A DNA stretch of 64,000 bases, taken from the NCBI RefSeq assembly GCF_019977295.1, contig NZ_AP024651.1, positions 3,596,001 through 3,660,000 on the forward strand, in the 5' to 3' direction. This DNA comes from Arthrobacter sp. StoSoilB20 (GTDB taxonomy: Bacteria > Actinomycetota > Actinomycetes > Actinomycetales > Micrococcaceae). Below are positions 1-8,555 of this stretch, piece by piece. The translations under genes were made by a program, and so were the position numbers. Below the pieces are notes generated by a model, which was not told where the DNA came from, searched no databases, and saw nothing but the letters and a program-made list of their open reading frames with translations. The stretch's first letter is position 1, and each line of letters starts with the position of its first letter.

Positions 1-60
1 GTGGCAACCGAGAGAGGGCAATCGCGATATTCTCGGAAGACGACTCAATGTGGGGGAGAT

Positions 61-702
61 ATGACTCAATCAACGCCCGGCTCCGCGACACCTCCCGGCT
101 GGTACCCGGACCCATCGGATCCGCGCCTGGTCCGTTGGTGGGACGGCCATGCCTGGACTGCCCACCAGGCTCCGCAGCAGTTTCCGCAGCAGGTGCAGTA
201 CCAACAGCCGTTCAAGGCTCCGCGTACCCCGATCAGCGAGCAGACACCTGTCTACAACCCCTTCATTTGGGCCATCACGTTGCTCCCTCTGGTCTCGGTG
301 CTGTTCATGTTGACCTGGCAGCCTGAGTTCCGTGTCATCACCACGCGGCAGGGTGTCACCACCATGGACCCGTTCTCGATGTACACGCCCGGGTATTTCC
401 TGCTGATGGGCTCAAGCCTCGTGATCTATGGCCTGTCGGTGTTCTTCGCGTACTTGGACTATCAGCGGTTGGCGAGGTCCGGCGTCGTGCGTCCTTTCCA
501 CTGGGCCTGGGCATTCCTGAACTCGGCCGTCTACGTGATTGGCCGCTCGGTGATCGTCAACAAAGTGGCTCCCAAACGAGGGCTGCTGCCGGTCTGGATC
601 ACCATTGGCGTCTTTGTGATCAGCATGGTGGTGGCCGGCATTTGGACCTCCAACATGATGCAGAACATGATGTCTTCCTTCGGTTCTTCACTGCCGACCT
701 AG
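61..702 (+). CDS. DUF2510 membrane protein
   Basis: Predicted 213-residue membrane protein of unknown function. The N-terminus carries a DUF2510 motif (PGWYPDPSDP followed by RWWDGHAWT), a short Trp-rich module common at the N-terminus of actinobacterial membrane proteins. A Gln/Pro-rich linker follows, then about four hydrophobic segments, near residues 67-85, 110-135, 147-165 and 182-200. I start it at ATG 61, which sits behind GGGGGAG at 51-57; the reading frame stays open to the window edge, so a longer form cannot be excluded. It ends 12 bases before the LacI operator of the next gene. The function is not known. Confidence 0.8.
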   Translation: MTQSTPGSATPPGWYPDPSDPRLVRWWDGHAWTAHQAPQQFPQQVQYQQPFKAPRTPISEQTPVYNPFIWAITLLPLVSVLFMLTWQPEFRVITTRQGVTTMDPFSMYTPGYFLLMGSSLVIYGLSVFFAYLDYQRLARSGVVRPFHWAWAFLNSAVYVIGRSVIVNKVAPKRGLLPVWITIGVFVISMVVAGIWTSNMMQNMMSSFGSSLPT

Positions 703-713
703 GCACCGGGAAG

Positions 714-729
714 CCTCACACGCGTTAGG
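714..729. promoter_or_regulatory. LacI-type operator upstream of lacI gene
   Basis: The sequence CCTCACACGCGTTAGG is an imperfect palindrome with the central CG typical of LacI-family sites. It differs at two bases from the perfect palindrome CCTAACACGTGTTAGG at 6872. It lies 31 bases before the regulator start codon, so negative autoregulation is inferred. Confidence 0.75.
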
Positions 730-760
730 TAGACTGCTGTCAAAGACGGAAGGACTACCC

Positions 761-1813
761 ATGAACCGCAAGGCCACCGCACTGGACGTCGCCAAACGGG
801 CGGGCGTCTCCAGGAGCGCAGTCTCACTGGTTCTGAACGGCCGGGGGGATGGGAACGTAGCCAAGGAGAGCCAGGATCGCATCCGGGCAGCGGCACTTGA
901 GCTGAACTACTCCCCCAACGCGATCGCGCTCAGCCTGCGCAACCAGCGCTCACGGGTGATCGGCATCCTCTCCGATGAAGTGGTGGTCAGCCCCTTCGAC
1001 GGCAACATCATTGGCGGGGCGGACGACGTCGCCCGCAGCCGCGGCTTTGTCACCGTGGTCATGGATACCGAGCGCGATGCCGCCAGGGATGCGAGCGCCA
1101 TTGAAACCCTCCTGGACCGGCAGGTGGACGGGCTGATGTATGTCACGGTGGGCCTGAAACCCATCGAGATTCCGCACGGCATGCTCCGTGTCCCCTCGGT
1201 CCTGGCCAACTGCTACGACGACCAACCTGAGCCGCAATTGCATCACGTCATTCCGGACGAGGTCGCTGGCGGCAGGGAGGCCACTGAGCATTTGTTGGAG
1301 CTTGGCCACCGGGACATTGCCCTCCTAGCCGGATCCGAAGATTCTCCGGCCGCACCGCTCCGTGTGCAGGGCTACCGCGATGCACATGCCGCGGCCGAGA
1401 TCCCGGTTCGGGGGGACCGGATCTTCATGGCCGGTTGGGATATCGACGCCGGCTTCCGCGGCGCCATGAAACTGCTCGACGGCGTGTCCCCGGCCGATCG
1501 GCCCACGGCCATCATGTGCGCGAATGATCGCCTGGCTATCGGGGTAACCCTCGCCGCAGCGCGTCTGGGACTCAGCGTTCCCGAGGACCTCTCGATCATG
1601 GGCTACGACGACGAGACCCGGATCGCCGACACCATGGTTCCCGCACTCACCACCATGGCGTTGCCGTTGCGGGAGATCGGGCGTGCAGCCATGACAACCT
1701 TGTTGGACATGATCGAAGCCACGGACCACACCGGAAAAGGGACCACCGTTGAAACGATGGTCCCTTGCCGCTTGGTCACCCGGGAATCGACCGGGCCGGC
1801 GCCTACTCGCTGA
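761..1813 (+). CDS. LacI family transcriptional regulator
   Basis: A 350-residue LacI/GalR-family repressor. Residues about 6-27 (TALDVAKRAGVSRSAVSLVLNG) form the helix-turn-helix, followed by a hinge helix (NYSPNAIALSLR) and a periplasmic-binding-protein-like effector domain (RSRVIGILSDE through MGYDDETRIAD). Length is normal for the family. The start ATG 761 follows GGAAGGAC. Matching 16-bp operators lie in its own promoter and in front of the sugar ABC/GH32 operon at 6.9 kb, so it most likely represses that operon and itself. The effector is inferred to be a fructoside or sucrose from the GH32 gene. Tandem repeats begin 17 bases after its stop. Confidence 0.92.
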   Translation: MNRKATALDVAKRAGVSRSAVSLVLNGRGDGNVAKESQDRIRAAALELNYSPNAIALSLRNQRSRVIGILSDEVVVSPFDGNIIGGADDVARSRGFVTVVMDTERDAARDASAIETLLDRQVDGLMYVTVGLKPIEIPHGMLRVPSVLANCYDDQPEPQLHHVIPDEVAGGREATEHLLELGHRDIALLAGSEDSPAAPLRVQGYRDAHAAAEIPVRGDRIFMAGWDIDAGFRGAMKLLDGVSPADRPTAIMCANDRLAIGVTLAAARLGLSVPEDLSIMGYDDETRIADTMVPALTTMALPLREIGRAAMTTLLDMIEATDHTGKGTTVETMVPCRLVTRESTGPAPTR

Positions 1814-1830
1814 GGCTTTCGCGTCGCGAA

Positions 1831-2076
1831 CCCTGCACACCAGGCCCCACAACACAGTCGCCCACCGTGCGAGGCCCACTCCGCACCCAAAGACACACCC
1901 AAACCCTGCACACCAGGCCCCACAACACAGTCGCCCACCTTGCGAGGCCCACTCCGCACCCAAAGACACAACCAAACCCTGCACACCGGGCCCCACAACA
2001 CACCCGCGGACCTTGCGAGGCCCACTCCGCACCCAAAGACACCCCCAAACCCAGCACACCAGGCCCCACAACACAG
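1831..2076. repeat. 73-bp tandem repeat, about 3.3 copies
   Basis: Copies begin at 1831, 1904, 1977 and 2050, an exact 73-base period; the last is truncated after about 27 bases. The unit starts CCCTGCACACCAGGCCCCAC and includes GCGAGGCCCACTCCGCACCC. Copies 1 and 2 are almost identical, copy 3 has diverged in its centre. The array sits between the convergent ends of the LacI gene and the GH32 gene. Because 73 is not a multiple of 3, long open frames across it are artefacts of stop-poor GC-rich sequence. Confidence 0.9.
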
Positions 2077-2124
2077 CAGCGCGCCGGGGTCAGGAGCTAA
2101 CAGCGCACGACGCCGGCCTGCCGC

Positions 2125-3564
2125 CTAGGCGGGAAGGCTCAACTCCCACACGTCGGCAGTCTCGCCGTGGGGCAGGGTGAGCTGCCATTCCTCCCCCGGA
2201 GCCGGGTAGGCACGAACAGTGGTGACCACAGAGCCCGAGCGGTACACCTCAACGAGGGAAGCATCAATGAAGATCCGGAGCTCCTCCCCTGCAACAACGG
2301 ATCCTGAGTAGACCACCTGCGCGTCGGCACCGGAACCCAGGACCAATTCCACGGCACCGGCAGCGGCGCCAGCACCGGCCAAGGCACCGGCAGCGGCTCC
2401 AGCCACGGAACCAGCACCACCCCGCACCAGCACCTCGGCAAACGCAGGCACAGCAACAGATCCCGTAGCCCCCGAAGCCACAGCAGCACCCCGGTATGCG
2501 AGAACTTCGGGCGCAGGAGCAACCACCAGCACCCCCTCAGCCACCGACAAAACGCGGGGATGCGTCAACACACCCGACCACCCGGCGTCGTCGATTTCTT
2601 CCTGGGTGCGGCCCCGCCGCCCGTCACGGCCGGGACCTTCGTTGGCCCACCCCCACAAGAGAGCAGAAGCAGCCTCACCACCAGCGGAATAGGAAAGCTG
2701 AACAATTTGCGGGGCATAGAAGTCGCGGCCAAGGTCTGCCTTCCCACCGGAGGACGGCGCAAATACCGGCAGCCCGGACGAAGGATCCTCGGACAAGGAG
2801 CCGGTCAGGTACCCCACACCATTGGCGTGCTCGTGGTCGTCTCCGGAGAGCCACAAGGAGAACATCATGACCCAAGTGGAGCCGCCTGAAGAGAGTGGCA
2901 CCTCCACCAGCTGCGGGCATTCCCAGATCTCAGCGGGGGTGTGGGCAGCGGCCACGGGATCAGCGGTGGTCAGCCAGATCCCCTGGTACTTCCAATCGTC
3001 AAGGGAGTCCACGGTGTACAACAGCAAAGCCGCGCGGCCATCGGACAGACCCGCACCTTGCATGGCGTAGCGGGCGCCGTTGAAGTGGAAGATGAAAGGA
3101 TCGCGGACTGCGGTCACCAAGGGATCGGAGGGCATGGACGCGGCAACGTGCCCGTCCTGCTCCCACGTCACCAGATCGGCAGAACCCCGGGCAATCACCA
3201 CTTGTGAGTGTCCGCCGTGGTCCTTGACGCCGGAATAGCAGGCAGTGGGTACGCCATCGTCCAGCGTTACGACGCCCGTCCAACAACCCGCAGAATCCGG
3301 CCCGCCGGCCTGGGGCGAAAGGGCCACGGGATGCTCCTCCCATCGCACCAAATCAACGGAGCTCATGTGCCCCCAGGTGATCTGCGAGTGCCTCGCGGAC
3401 AAAGGGTTGTACTGGAAGAACACGTGATACCGGCCGTCGATGTAGCTGATGCCGTTGGGATCGTTGATCCAGCCCTGGGCCGGCCGCGGGTGAAAGCGCG
3501 GGAACGCGGGATCCGGGTGTGTGGCAGCAGCAGCCAGGGAGGAAGAGAATGCAAGGTCCGTCAA
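2125..3564 (-). CDS. Glycoside hydrolase family 32 (beta-fructosidase)
   Basis: A 479-residue GH32 enzyme that hydrolyses beta-fructosyl bonds of sucrose, levan or inulin-type oligosaccharides. The three signature motifs are present: WINDPNG with nucleophile Asp35, RDP near residue 155, and WECP with acid/base Glu215. A beta-sandwich C-terminal domain follows. I start it at TTG 3564, five bases after GAAAGGGG; upstream in-frame extension would run into the permease gene, which ends at 3597. There is no signal peptide, so it should act in the cytoplasm on imported oligosaccharide. It is the last gene of the ABC operon. Residues about 395-430 are an Ala/Gly/Val-rich low-complexity stretch. Substrate choice within GH32 cannot be read from sequence alone. 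Confidence 0.9.
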   Translation of the reverse strand: MTDLAFSSSLAAAATHPDPAFPRFHPRPAQGWINDPNGISYIDGRYHVFFQYNPLSARHSQITWGHMSSVDLVRWEEHPVALSPQAGGPDSAGCWTGVVTLDDGVPTACYSGVKDHGGHSQVVIARGSADLVTWEQDGHVAASMPSDPLVTAVRDPFIFHFNGARYAMQGAGLSDGRAALLLYTVDSLDDWKYQGIWLTTADPVAAAHTPAEIWECPQLVEVPLSSGGSTWVMMFSLWLSGDDHEHANGVGYLTGSLSEDPSSGLPVFAPSSGGKADLGRDFYAPQIVQLSYSAGGEAASALLWGWANEGPGRDGRRGRTQEEIDDAGWSGVLTHPRVLSVAEGVLVVAPAPEVLAYRGAAVASGATGSVAVPAFAEVLVRGGAGSVAGAAAGALAGAGAAAGAVELVLGSGADAQVVYSGSVVAGEELRIFIDASLVEVYRSGSVVTTVRAYPAPGEEWQLTLPHGETADVWELSLPA

Positions 3565-3596
3565 CGGAACCCCTTTCAAAAGCGATGAAAAAGAAC

Positions 3597-4469
3597 CTAC
3601 TTGCCCGTACCGGCAGTGAGCCCGTCCTGCAGCGCGCGCTGGCCGAACATGAACACCACCAGCGCGGGAATCATGGAGAGGACAACGCCGGCAAGGACCA
3701 CCGAGATGCTTCCGGTGCCGAGGTTGCCTTGGAGTGAGACCAGGCCCAGCGGCAGGGTGAAGTTCTGCTCGGAAATGGTCATGATGAGCGGCCTGAAGAA
3801 CTCGTTCCAGTGGAAGTTGAACGCCAGGATGCCCACGATCGCCAGGCCCGGCATGGCCAACGGCGCGTACACGGAGCGGAAGGTCCGCCAAGGCGAGGCG
3901 CCGTCGATCGCGGCCGCTTCAGCGAGCTCACCCGGCAACCCCATGAAGTATTGGCGCATCAGGAAGGTGCCGAACGCCGTCGGGATGGCCGGAATGATCA
4001 GTGCCAGCAGCGTGTCGGAAAGTCCGACGCCGCGGATCAGCATGAACACGGGCACGATCGTGACCTGCGCGGGCACCATCATGGTGGCCAGCACGATCGA
4101 GAACAGTGCACCGCGTCCGCGAAAGCGAAGGTGTGCAAAGGCGTAGCCGGCCAGGGCTGCGGTGATCATCTGCCCCACCGCGATCAGGCCGGTTACCAGC
4201 GCGCTGTTCACTACCAGCGCCACGATGTTGAGCTGCTTGAACACCTGCTCGTAGGACGTCAGGTCCGGATTCAGCGGCAGGAACGCCGGCGGCAGCTGGA
4301 AGGATTCCGACGGCGGTCGCAGCGAGGTGGACAGCGTCCACAACACCGGCCCCAGGATAAAGACGGACGCGATCAGCAGGACAACGACGCGGATGGCCAC
4401 AGACCAGTCGCGCTTCTTCCGCGTGACTAGAGGTGCCGTTGTGGTGACACGTTCTTGGATGGTGGTCAT
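3597..4469 (-). CDS. ABC transporter permease, MalG type
   Basis: A 290-residue inner-membrane permease of a carbohydrate ABC importer (CUT1 class, MalG/UgpE-like). About six membrane helices are visible, and the EAA loop that contacts the ATPase reads ELAEAAAIDGASPWRTF. ATG 4469 is chosen because GAGG lies six bases upstream; a GTG at 4481 overlapping the preceding stop by four bases is the alternative. It follows the MalF-type permease and precedes GH32 by 32 bases. No ATPase gene is present, so a shared MsiK-type ATPase elsewhere in the genome is likely, as is usual for actinobacterial sugar importers. Confidence 0.92.
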   Translation of the reverse strand: MTTIQERVTTTAPLVTRKKRDWSVAIRVVVLLIASVFILGPVLWTLSTSLRPPSESFQLPPAFLPLNPDLTSYEQVFKQLNIVALVVNSALVTGLIAVGQMITAALAGYAFAHLRFRGRGALFSIVLATMMVPAQVTIVPVFMLIRGVGLSDTLLALIIPAIPTAFGTFLMRQYFMGLPGELAEAAAIDGASPWRTFRSVYAPLAMPGLAIVGILAFNFHWNEFFRPLIMTISEQNFTLPLGLVSLQGNLGTGSISVVLAGVVLSMIPALVVFMFGQRALQDGLTAGTGK

Positions 4470-4477
4470 GGCGGGCC

Positions 4478-5443
4478 TCACTGGTAGAAGACGAATCGTT
4501 TGCTGAGCCGGAACTGCGCGGCAGTGATGGCCATGATGATCAGGGTCAGGATCACGCCGATCGCTGAGGCCTCGCCGAACTCCAACCGCTGGAATGCGGA
4601 CTCGAAAATGACCATGACGGCTGTCCGCGTTGAATCACCGGGTCCGCCGCGGGTGAGGACATAGGGCTGATCGAACACCTGCAGCGCGTTGATGATGGCC
4701 ATGACCGAGGCCACCAGGGTGGTGGGGCTCAGCAGCGGCAGGGTGACAAACCAGTGCTTGCGCCAGCCGGTGGCCCCATCGATCGAGGCCGCCTCATACG
4801 TCTCCACCGGAATGGAGGCGAGTCCACCGATGAACAGCAGGAACGAGAACCCGAAGTTCTGCCACACATAGACAAGAATCACGACGGCGGCCGACCCGGT
4901 TGGCGTCGTCAGCCACGGGACCGCAGGGATGCCAATAAGGGAAAGCAGCCAGTTCACCACGCCGAATTGCTCGTTGAAGAGGTACCGCATAAAGATCGAT
5001 ACCGAGGCTGCTGAGAGGATCAGCGGGAAGAAGAAGGCGGAGCGGAAGAAGACCCGGAGCCATGACGGAAGTTTCTCCTGGACCATGATGGCCAGGCCGA
5101 GTGCCAGTCCAAGCTGGAGTGCCACGGCCACCACCACGAACACGATGGTGTTCAGGAACGAAACCCGGACGGTGGGGTCCTGGACTACCTCGGCAAAATT
5201 GTCGAAACCCACGAACGTTGGCGCTGAGATGATGTCCCAGCGGAAGAATGCGAGCGCAATCGATGCGACGATCGGCAGCAGGGTGAAGATGCCCATGCCC
5301 ACGATGGTCGGTGCCAGGAAAGCCCACGGCAGCCAGCGTTGCTGCACGCGGCCACGCTTGGAGACTTGTCCGTCTTTGTGGGCGGCCTGGCGACGGCCCG
5401 GCTCGCTCCCCGTGCCCGTAGGCGTACTGGTTGCGGTGCTCAT
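4478..5443 (-). CDS. ABC transporter permease, MalF type
   Basis: A 321-residue inner-membrane permease of a CUT1 sugar importer (MalF/UgpA-like). A cytoplasmic N-terminus rich in Gly, Arg and Lys precedes the first helix (WAFLAPTIVGMGIFTLLPIV). The EAA motif is YEAASIDGATGWRKHW near residue 235. The start ATG 5443 has GAGGAGG five bases upstream and overlaps the stop of the binding-protein gene by four bases (ATGA), indicating translational coupling. It works with the MalG-type permease and the solute-binding protein on either side. Confidence 0.92.
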   Translation of the reverse strand: MSTATSTPTGTGSEPGRRQAAHKDGQVSKRGRVQQRWLPWAFLAPTIVGMGIFTLLPIVASIALAFFRWDIISAPTFVGFDNFAEVVQDPTVRVSFLNTIVFVVVAVALQLGLALGLAIMVQEKLPSWLRVFFRSAFFFPLILSAASVSIFMRYLFNEQFGVVNWLLSLIGIPAVPWLTTPTGSAAVVILVYVWQNFGFSFLLFIGGLASIPVETYEAASIDGATGWRKHWFVTLPLLSPTTLVASVMAIINALQVFDQPYVLTRGGPGDSTRTAVMVIFESAFQRLEFGEASAIGVILTLIIMAITAAQFRLSKRFVFYQ

Positions 5444-6858
5444 GGCTGCCTCCTCAGGGCGAGTTCGAGGTCACGCTGCATGGAGTTGAGGGCGTCCTTG
5501 AGTTGACGCTCGTCTCCACTGACCGCCAGGCTCACGTTTTTCATCAGGGCGGTTTCGACGGCGGCCTGCTGGGGTGGCGCCGGAATGGGACCTGTGGTGG
5601 GGAACTTGTCCAGGGTGTCGTAGAAGACCTTCCAGTTCCGTGGACCGGTTCCTGCGTAAAGCTGCTCATTGACCATGGAGCGTCGCGCGGGTGTGGTGTT
5701 CGGCGTGGGGAAGACGATCTGCATCGCTTCGCGGCTGGAGCTGAACTTCACCCATTCCCAGGCGGCGTCCTTATCCTTGGCGGTTTTCATGATTGCGTAG
5801 CCGGCCGTGCCGAACTGGTGGCGCTGGCCCCGCCATTTCGGGAAGAACTGAACGTCGAAGTCGTCCTTGGTCATCCCCGCCTCGTGGAGGCCTTGCACCC
5901 AATAACCGCCCGCCGGCGTCGTACCTATCCTGTTGGAGGCGAAGAGGCCGATCAGTGCGCTGCCGCCGCCTTCCTCCGGCCGGACACCCAGTCCATCCTT
6001 GACCAGTCCGCGGAGGTAGTCGAAGGATTCGAAGACCCGGGGATCGTCGGCGTTGGGCTCCAGCCATTGGTAGCCGCCGGAGCGGAGGCCTCGGGAGGGG
6101 TGGTTGGCGTAGAAGCCGTCCCAGAGCCATTCGCCGCCCGGGGACTTGGTTTCCTTCAGGAAGCTGGTGTCGTTGGCGTAGAGCCACGGCACTACGCCGC
6201 CGAAGAGACGGTTGGTCCAGTAGTACGGCGTGAAGTCCTTGGGATTGGCCTTCTTCATCGCAGCGAGGGTGCTGCGGAAATCGGTGTGCGTCCAGTTGTC
6301 GGCAGGGCGTTCCAGGCCTGCCTTAGTGAGCGCGGTGGTGTTGTAGTACATGTTCGCGGCATTCCAGTCGATGGGGAGCTGGAAAAGGCTGCCCTTGTAC
6401 ATGAACGCTTCCACCAGGCTGGGGTGGACGTCTTCGAAGTACTCCTTCATGTGGTCCGCGTCCCGGCGCAGGTACTCGTCCAGGGGATGGGCGAGCTTTT
6501 CCGCGAAGAGTTGGGCGCCTTCGGTTGCCACATACACCACGTCCGGCGGAGTGCCCGCGGCTACCATGGTCAGGATCTTGGTGAAGAAGTCCTTCCAGTC
6601 CACGGCCTGGATCGCCTGGACCTTGACCTTGATTTCGGGGTGGACTTTGGCAAAAGCGTCAATGACCTTCTGGCGGGCTGCCGCATCTGCCGCGGTGCCC
6701 ATGATGGCGATGCTGAGGCTGTTGTCTCCGCGGCCGGGGATGTCAGCACCGGTCAAGCGCGGCCACGACGCCGCGGTTACTCCAACAATCCCGGCGCCGA
6801 GGGCTGTAAGGGCACTTCTGCGTGTGAATTGACGCAAAGCCCCATTGGTTCCCGACAT
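5440..6858 (-). CDS. Sugar ABC transporter substrate-binding protein
   Basis: A 472-residue extracellular solute-binding protein, family 1. The N-terminus carries a twin-arginine-like export signal (FTRRSALTALGAGIVGVTAASW); no lipobox Cys is evident, so anchoring is unclear. The mature part begins with NSLSIAIMGTAADAAARQKV and includes the typical FAKVHPEIKV strand. I start at ATG 6858 behind GGGAAGGGAAGC; an ATG at 6879 would overlap the operator. It is the first gene of the operon binding protein - permease - permease - GH32. Two LacI-type operators lie just upstream. The substrate is inferred to be a fructo-oligosaccharide or sucrose. Confidence 0.9.
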   Translation of the reverse strand: MSGTNGALRQFTRRSALTALGAGIVGVTAASWPRLTGADIPGRGDNSLSIAIMGTAADAAARQKVIDAFAKVHPEIKVKVQAIQAVDWKDFFTKILTMVAAGTPPDVVYVATEGAQLFAEKLAHPLDEYLRRDADHMKEYFEDVHPSLVEAFMYKGSLFQLPIDWNAANMYYNTTALTKAGLERPADNWTHTDFRSTLAAMKKANPKDFTPYYWTNRLFGGVVPWLYANDTSFLKETKSPGGEWLWDGFYANHPSRGLRSGGYQWLEPNADDPRVFESFDYLRGLVKDGLGVRPEEGGGSALIGLFASNRIGTTPAGGYWVQGLHEAGMTKDDFDVQFFPKWRGQRHQFGTAGYAIMKTAKDKDAAWEWVKFSSSREAMQIVFPTPNTTPARRSMVNEQLYAGTGPRNWKVFYDTLDKFPTTGPIPAPPQQAAVETALMKNVSLAVSGDERQLKDALNSMQRDLELALRRQP

Positions 6859-6871
6859 GTAGCTTCCCTTC

Positions 6872-6887
6872 CCTAACACGTGTTAGG
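6872..6887. promoter_or_regulatory. LacI-type operator 1 of the fructan operon
   Basis: CCTAACACGTGTTAGG is a perfect 16-bp palindrome with central CG, 13 bases upstream of the binding-protein start codon. It matches the site in front of the LacI-family gene at 714. Confidence 0.85.
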
Positions 6888-6902
6888 AAGCTTAAACCAG
6901 GA

Positions 6903-6918
6903 CCTAACACGTGTCAAC
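6903..6918. promoter_or_regulatory. LacI-type operator 2 of the fructan operon
   Basis: CCTAACACGTGTCAAC keeps the left arm and centre of the palindrome and has a degraded right arm. Its centre is 31 bases from that of operator 1, about three helical turns, so both sites face the same side of the DNA. Confidence 0.75.
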
Positions 6919-7012
6919 CGTCACGTGAATGTTGCAAGAATCTCACTTTTGTCCGCCACGCTGGGGCGCCACTCACACGGGCCTTCCAGAGAACTGTGGC
7001 ACCCTAGACAGA

Positions 7013-7924
7013 ATGAGTTCCCAGCAATTCCGCACCAGCGGGAGGTCGAGCAACCGGCCGGTTCACAAGCCCACTGCAGGCGTAGGAACAGGATTTCTCT
7101 TCATCCTGGCCACCATCGCCAGCATGGTGGGCCTGGCCGCGACGTACTACTTCTTTGTGCGCACCACCATGGGCCAGTTCATTGACGAGTCGGCACTGGT
7201 AGAAGCCACCGTTTTGGGCGGAACAGCAGGCAGGGCCTCCACGGAATTCCTGGACATGCTCCCCATGATGTCCCTTGCTATCGCTGCGATCATGGTTCTC
7301 TTCGTTACCATCGCCCGCCGCCGCTGGAAGGCTGCCGGCATCGCCGTTGCTGCATGTGTCGCAGCAAACGCCGCCACGCAGATCCTCAAGTTCCTCATCC
7401 CGGACCGGCCCGATCGCGGCGTCCAGACCTTGGAACTGAACTCGCTCCCCTCCGGGCACACCACCCTTGCCGCCTCCGCCGCGGCTGCGGTGTTCCTCAT
7501 GGTTTCGCCACGATGGCGCCCCTTGGCCGGCTTCCTCGGCAGCACCTTCGCCGTTGCAACCGGCGTCTCCACCCTGATCAACCAATGGCACCGTCCGGCC
7601 GATGTGGTCGCAGCCTTCCTTGTGGTCGGCGCCGTCATGCTCCCCGCCGGCTGGCTGATCCTCCGCACGGGCAGCAGTTGGAACGTCTGGAAAGGCTACG
7701 GCGAGCACTGGGCCGCGTCGCGACTGTGGGTGTGGCTGACAGTGATCGCCTTGGTGGTGGCAGGCGTTGTGGCCGCGTACTCACTGCTGCAGGTCATGCC
7801 CGGCCTGAGCACCGACAGCACCATCGACTACTTCTGGGCCGGCACCGCCTTCATCGTGATCGCCGGCTACCTCTCGGCCCTCGGCGGCACCTGGCTCTTC
7901 GGCCTGGCCGCCCGGAAGAACTAG
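7013..7924 (+). CDS. PAP2 family phosphatase
   Basis: A 303-residue integral membrane phosphatase of the PAP2 superfamily, which removes phosphate from lipid phosphates such as phosphatidate or undecaprenyl diphosphate. The three conserved segments are visible: KFLIPDRPDRG (C1), LPSGHTTLAASAAAAV (C2, catalytic His) and NQWHRPADVVAA (C3, His and Asp). About six to seven membrane helices surround them. I start at ATG 7013 (MSSQQFRTSG), since upstream sequence has no membrane or family features. It is divergent from the fructan operon and convergent with the small gene at 8062. The precise lipid substrate is not known. Confidence 0.88.
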   Translation: MSSQQFRTSGRSSNRPVHKPTAGVGTGFLFILATIASMVGLAATYYFFVRTTMGQFIDESALVEATVLGGTAGRASTEFLDMLPMMSLAIAAIMVLFVTIARRRWKAAGIAVAACVAANAATQILKFLIPDRPDRGVQTLELNSLPSGHTTLAASAAAAVFLMVSPRWRPLAGFLGSTFAVATGVSTLINQWHRPADVVAAFLVVGAVMLPAGWLILRTGSSWNVWKGYGEHWAASRLWVWLTVIALVVAGVVAAYSLLQVMPGLSTDSTIDYFWAGTAFIVIAGYLSALGGTWLFGLAARKN

Positions 7925-7938
7925 AACCTCTTCACGCA

Positions 7939-8014
7939 CGACGGCGGCGCACCCCTAGGCGCCCACCGCACCACAACCACGACGGCGACGCACCCTTAAC
8001 CGCCCACCGCACCA
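7939..8014. repeat. 41-bp direct repeat, two copies
   Basis: CGACGGCGGCGCACCC at 7939 recurs as CGACGGCGACGCACCC at 7980, each followed by CGCCCACCGCACCA. The period is 41 bases. It lies between two convergent genes. Confidence 0.7.
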
Positions 8015-8061
8015 GTGGTCGCGGGAGCAGGGAGCGTCAACGGGTGCGAAGCGTCAGGAGC

Positions 8062-8334
8062 CTAGTCCTCCGGACCGACGGAATCGAAAAACTTTGGCTC
8101 CCCTGGAGAAGCGGAGCCGTGAACCCTGGCCTGTTCCTGAATAAAGTGCCGGTCCTCATCGGTGAGCTGCGTGCCGCCGTGGGCGTCAACCGCACTCCCC
8201 TCCCCCGTCTCGCCATTAATGATGGCGGTGACGGTCCGCGGCACAATCATGGTTCCCGGATTGTCGATGAGCCACTGTCGCGTGTCCGGCGAGAGTTGGT
8301 CCCAGAATTCTTTGATGTGCACAACAATCAGCAC
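8062..8334 (-). CDS. Small hypothetical protein
   Basis: A 90-residue acidic protein that I do not recognise. It has no signal peptide or membrane segment. The N-terminal half (HIKEFWDQLSPDTRQWL and NPGTMIVPRTVTAIIN) looks like a compact alpha/beta fold; the C-terminal half is polar (LTDEDRHFIQEQARVHG). GTG 8334 is used, with AAGGG only two bases before it; GTG 8322 is an alternative. Coding character rests on amino-acid composition and the absence of a better frame on either strand. Confidence 0.6.
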   Translation of the reverse strand: MLIVVHIKEFWDQLSPDTRQWLIDNPGTMIVPRTVTAIINGETGEGSAVDAHGGTQLTDEDRHFIQEQARVHGSASPGEPKFFDSVGPED

Positions 8335-8508
8335 TGCCCTTCATTGGTCGGGGGTGGATTCGTGGAGTGCGCAGGTGCACCGGAGTGATGCCCGGGTTGT
8401 CAGGGCCGCGTGCCCTCTTCAAGGCTAAGCCCGGTCGGGGCGATCTTGACCCGGCCCCGGCCAGATATTTGACCAATGAGGTCGACGCACCGGCCACCAT
8501 GGGTTACA

Positions 8509-8531
8509 GTTAGTCCACTCGATGTACTAAC
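8509..8531. promoter_or_regulatory. Candidate inverted-repeat operator
   Basis: GTTAGT and ACTAAC arms are separated by 11 bases, with partial symmetry continuing inward, 24 bases before the acyltransferase start. The size resembles TetR-family sites, but no TetR gene is adjacent. Confidence 0.35.
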
Positions 8532-8555
8532 AATGGCACTTCCCAGGAGAACCCC

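Noticed and set aside
1749..2180. Pro/His-rich 143-codon plus-strand frame
   Set aside because: It runs through the 73-bp tandem repeats in shifting phase and overlaps the end of the LacI gene; open only because the repeat is stop-poor.
5431..6876. 481-codon plus-strand frame
   Set aside because: It is antisense to the binding-protein gene, whose domains, start signal and operon context are clear.
7004..7708. 234-codon minus-strand frame
   Set aside because: Antisense to the PAP2 gene with its three catalytic motifs; the composition (Gly, Glu, His-rich) is that of a shadow frame.
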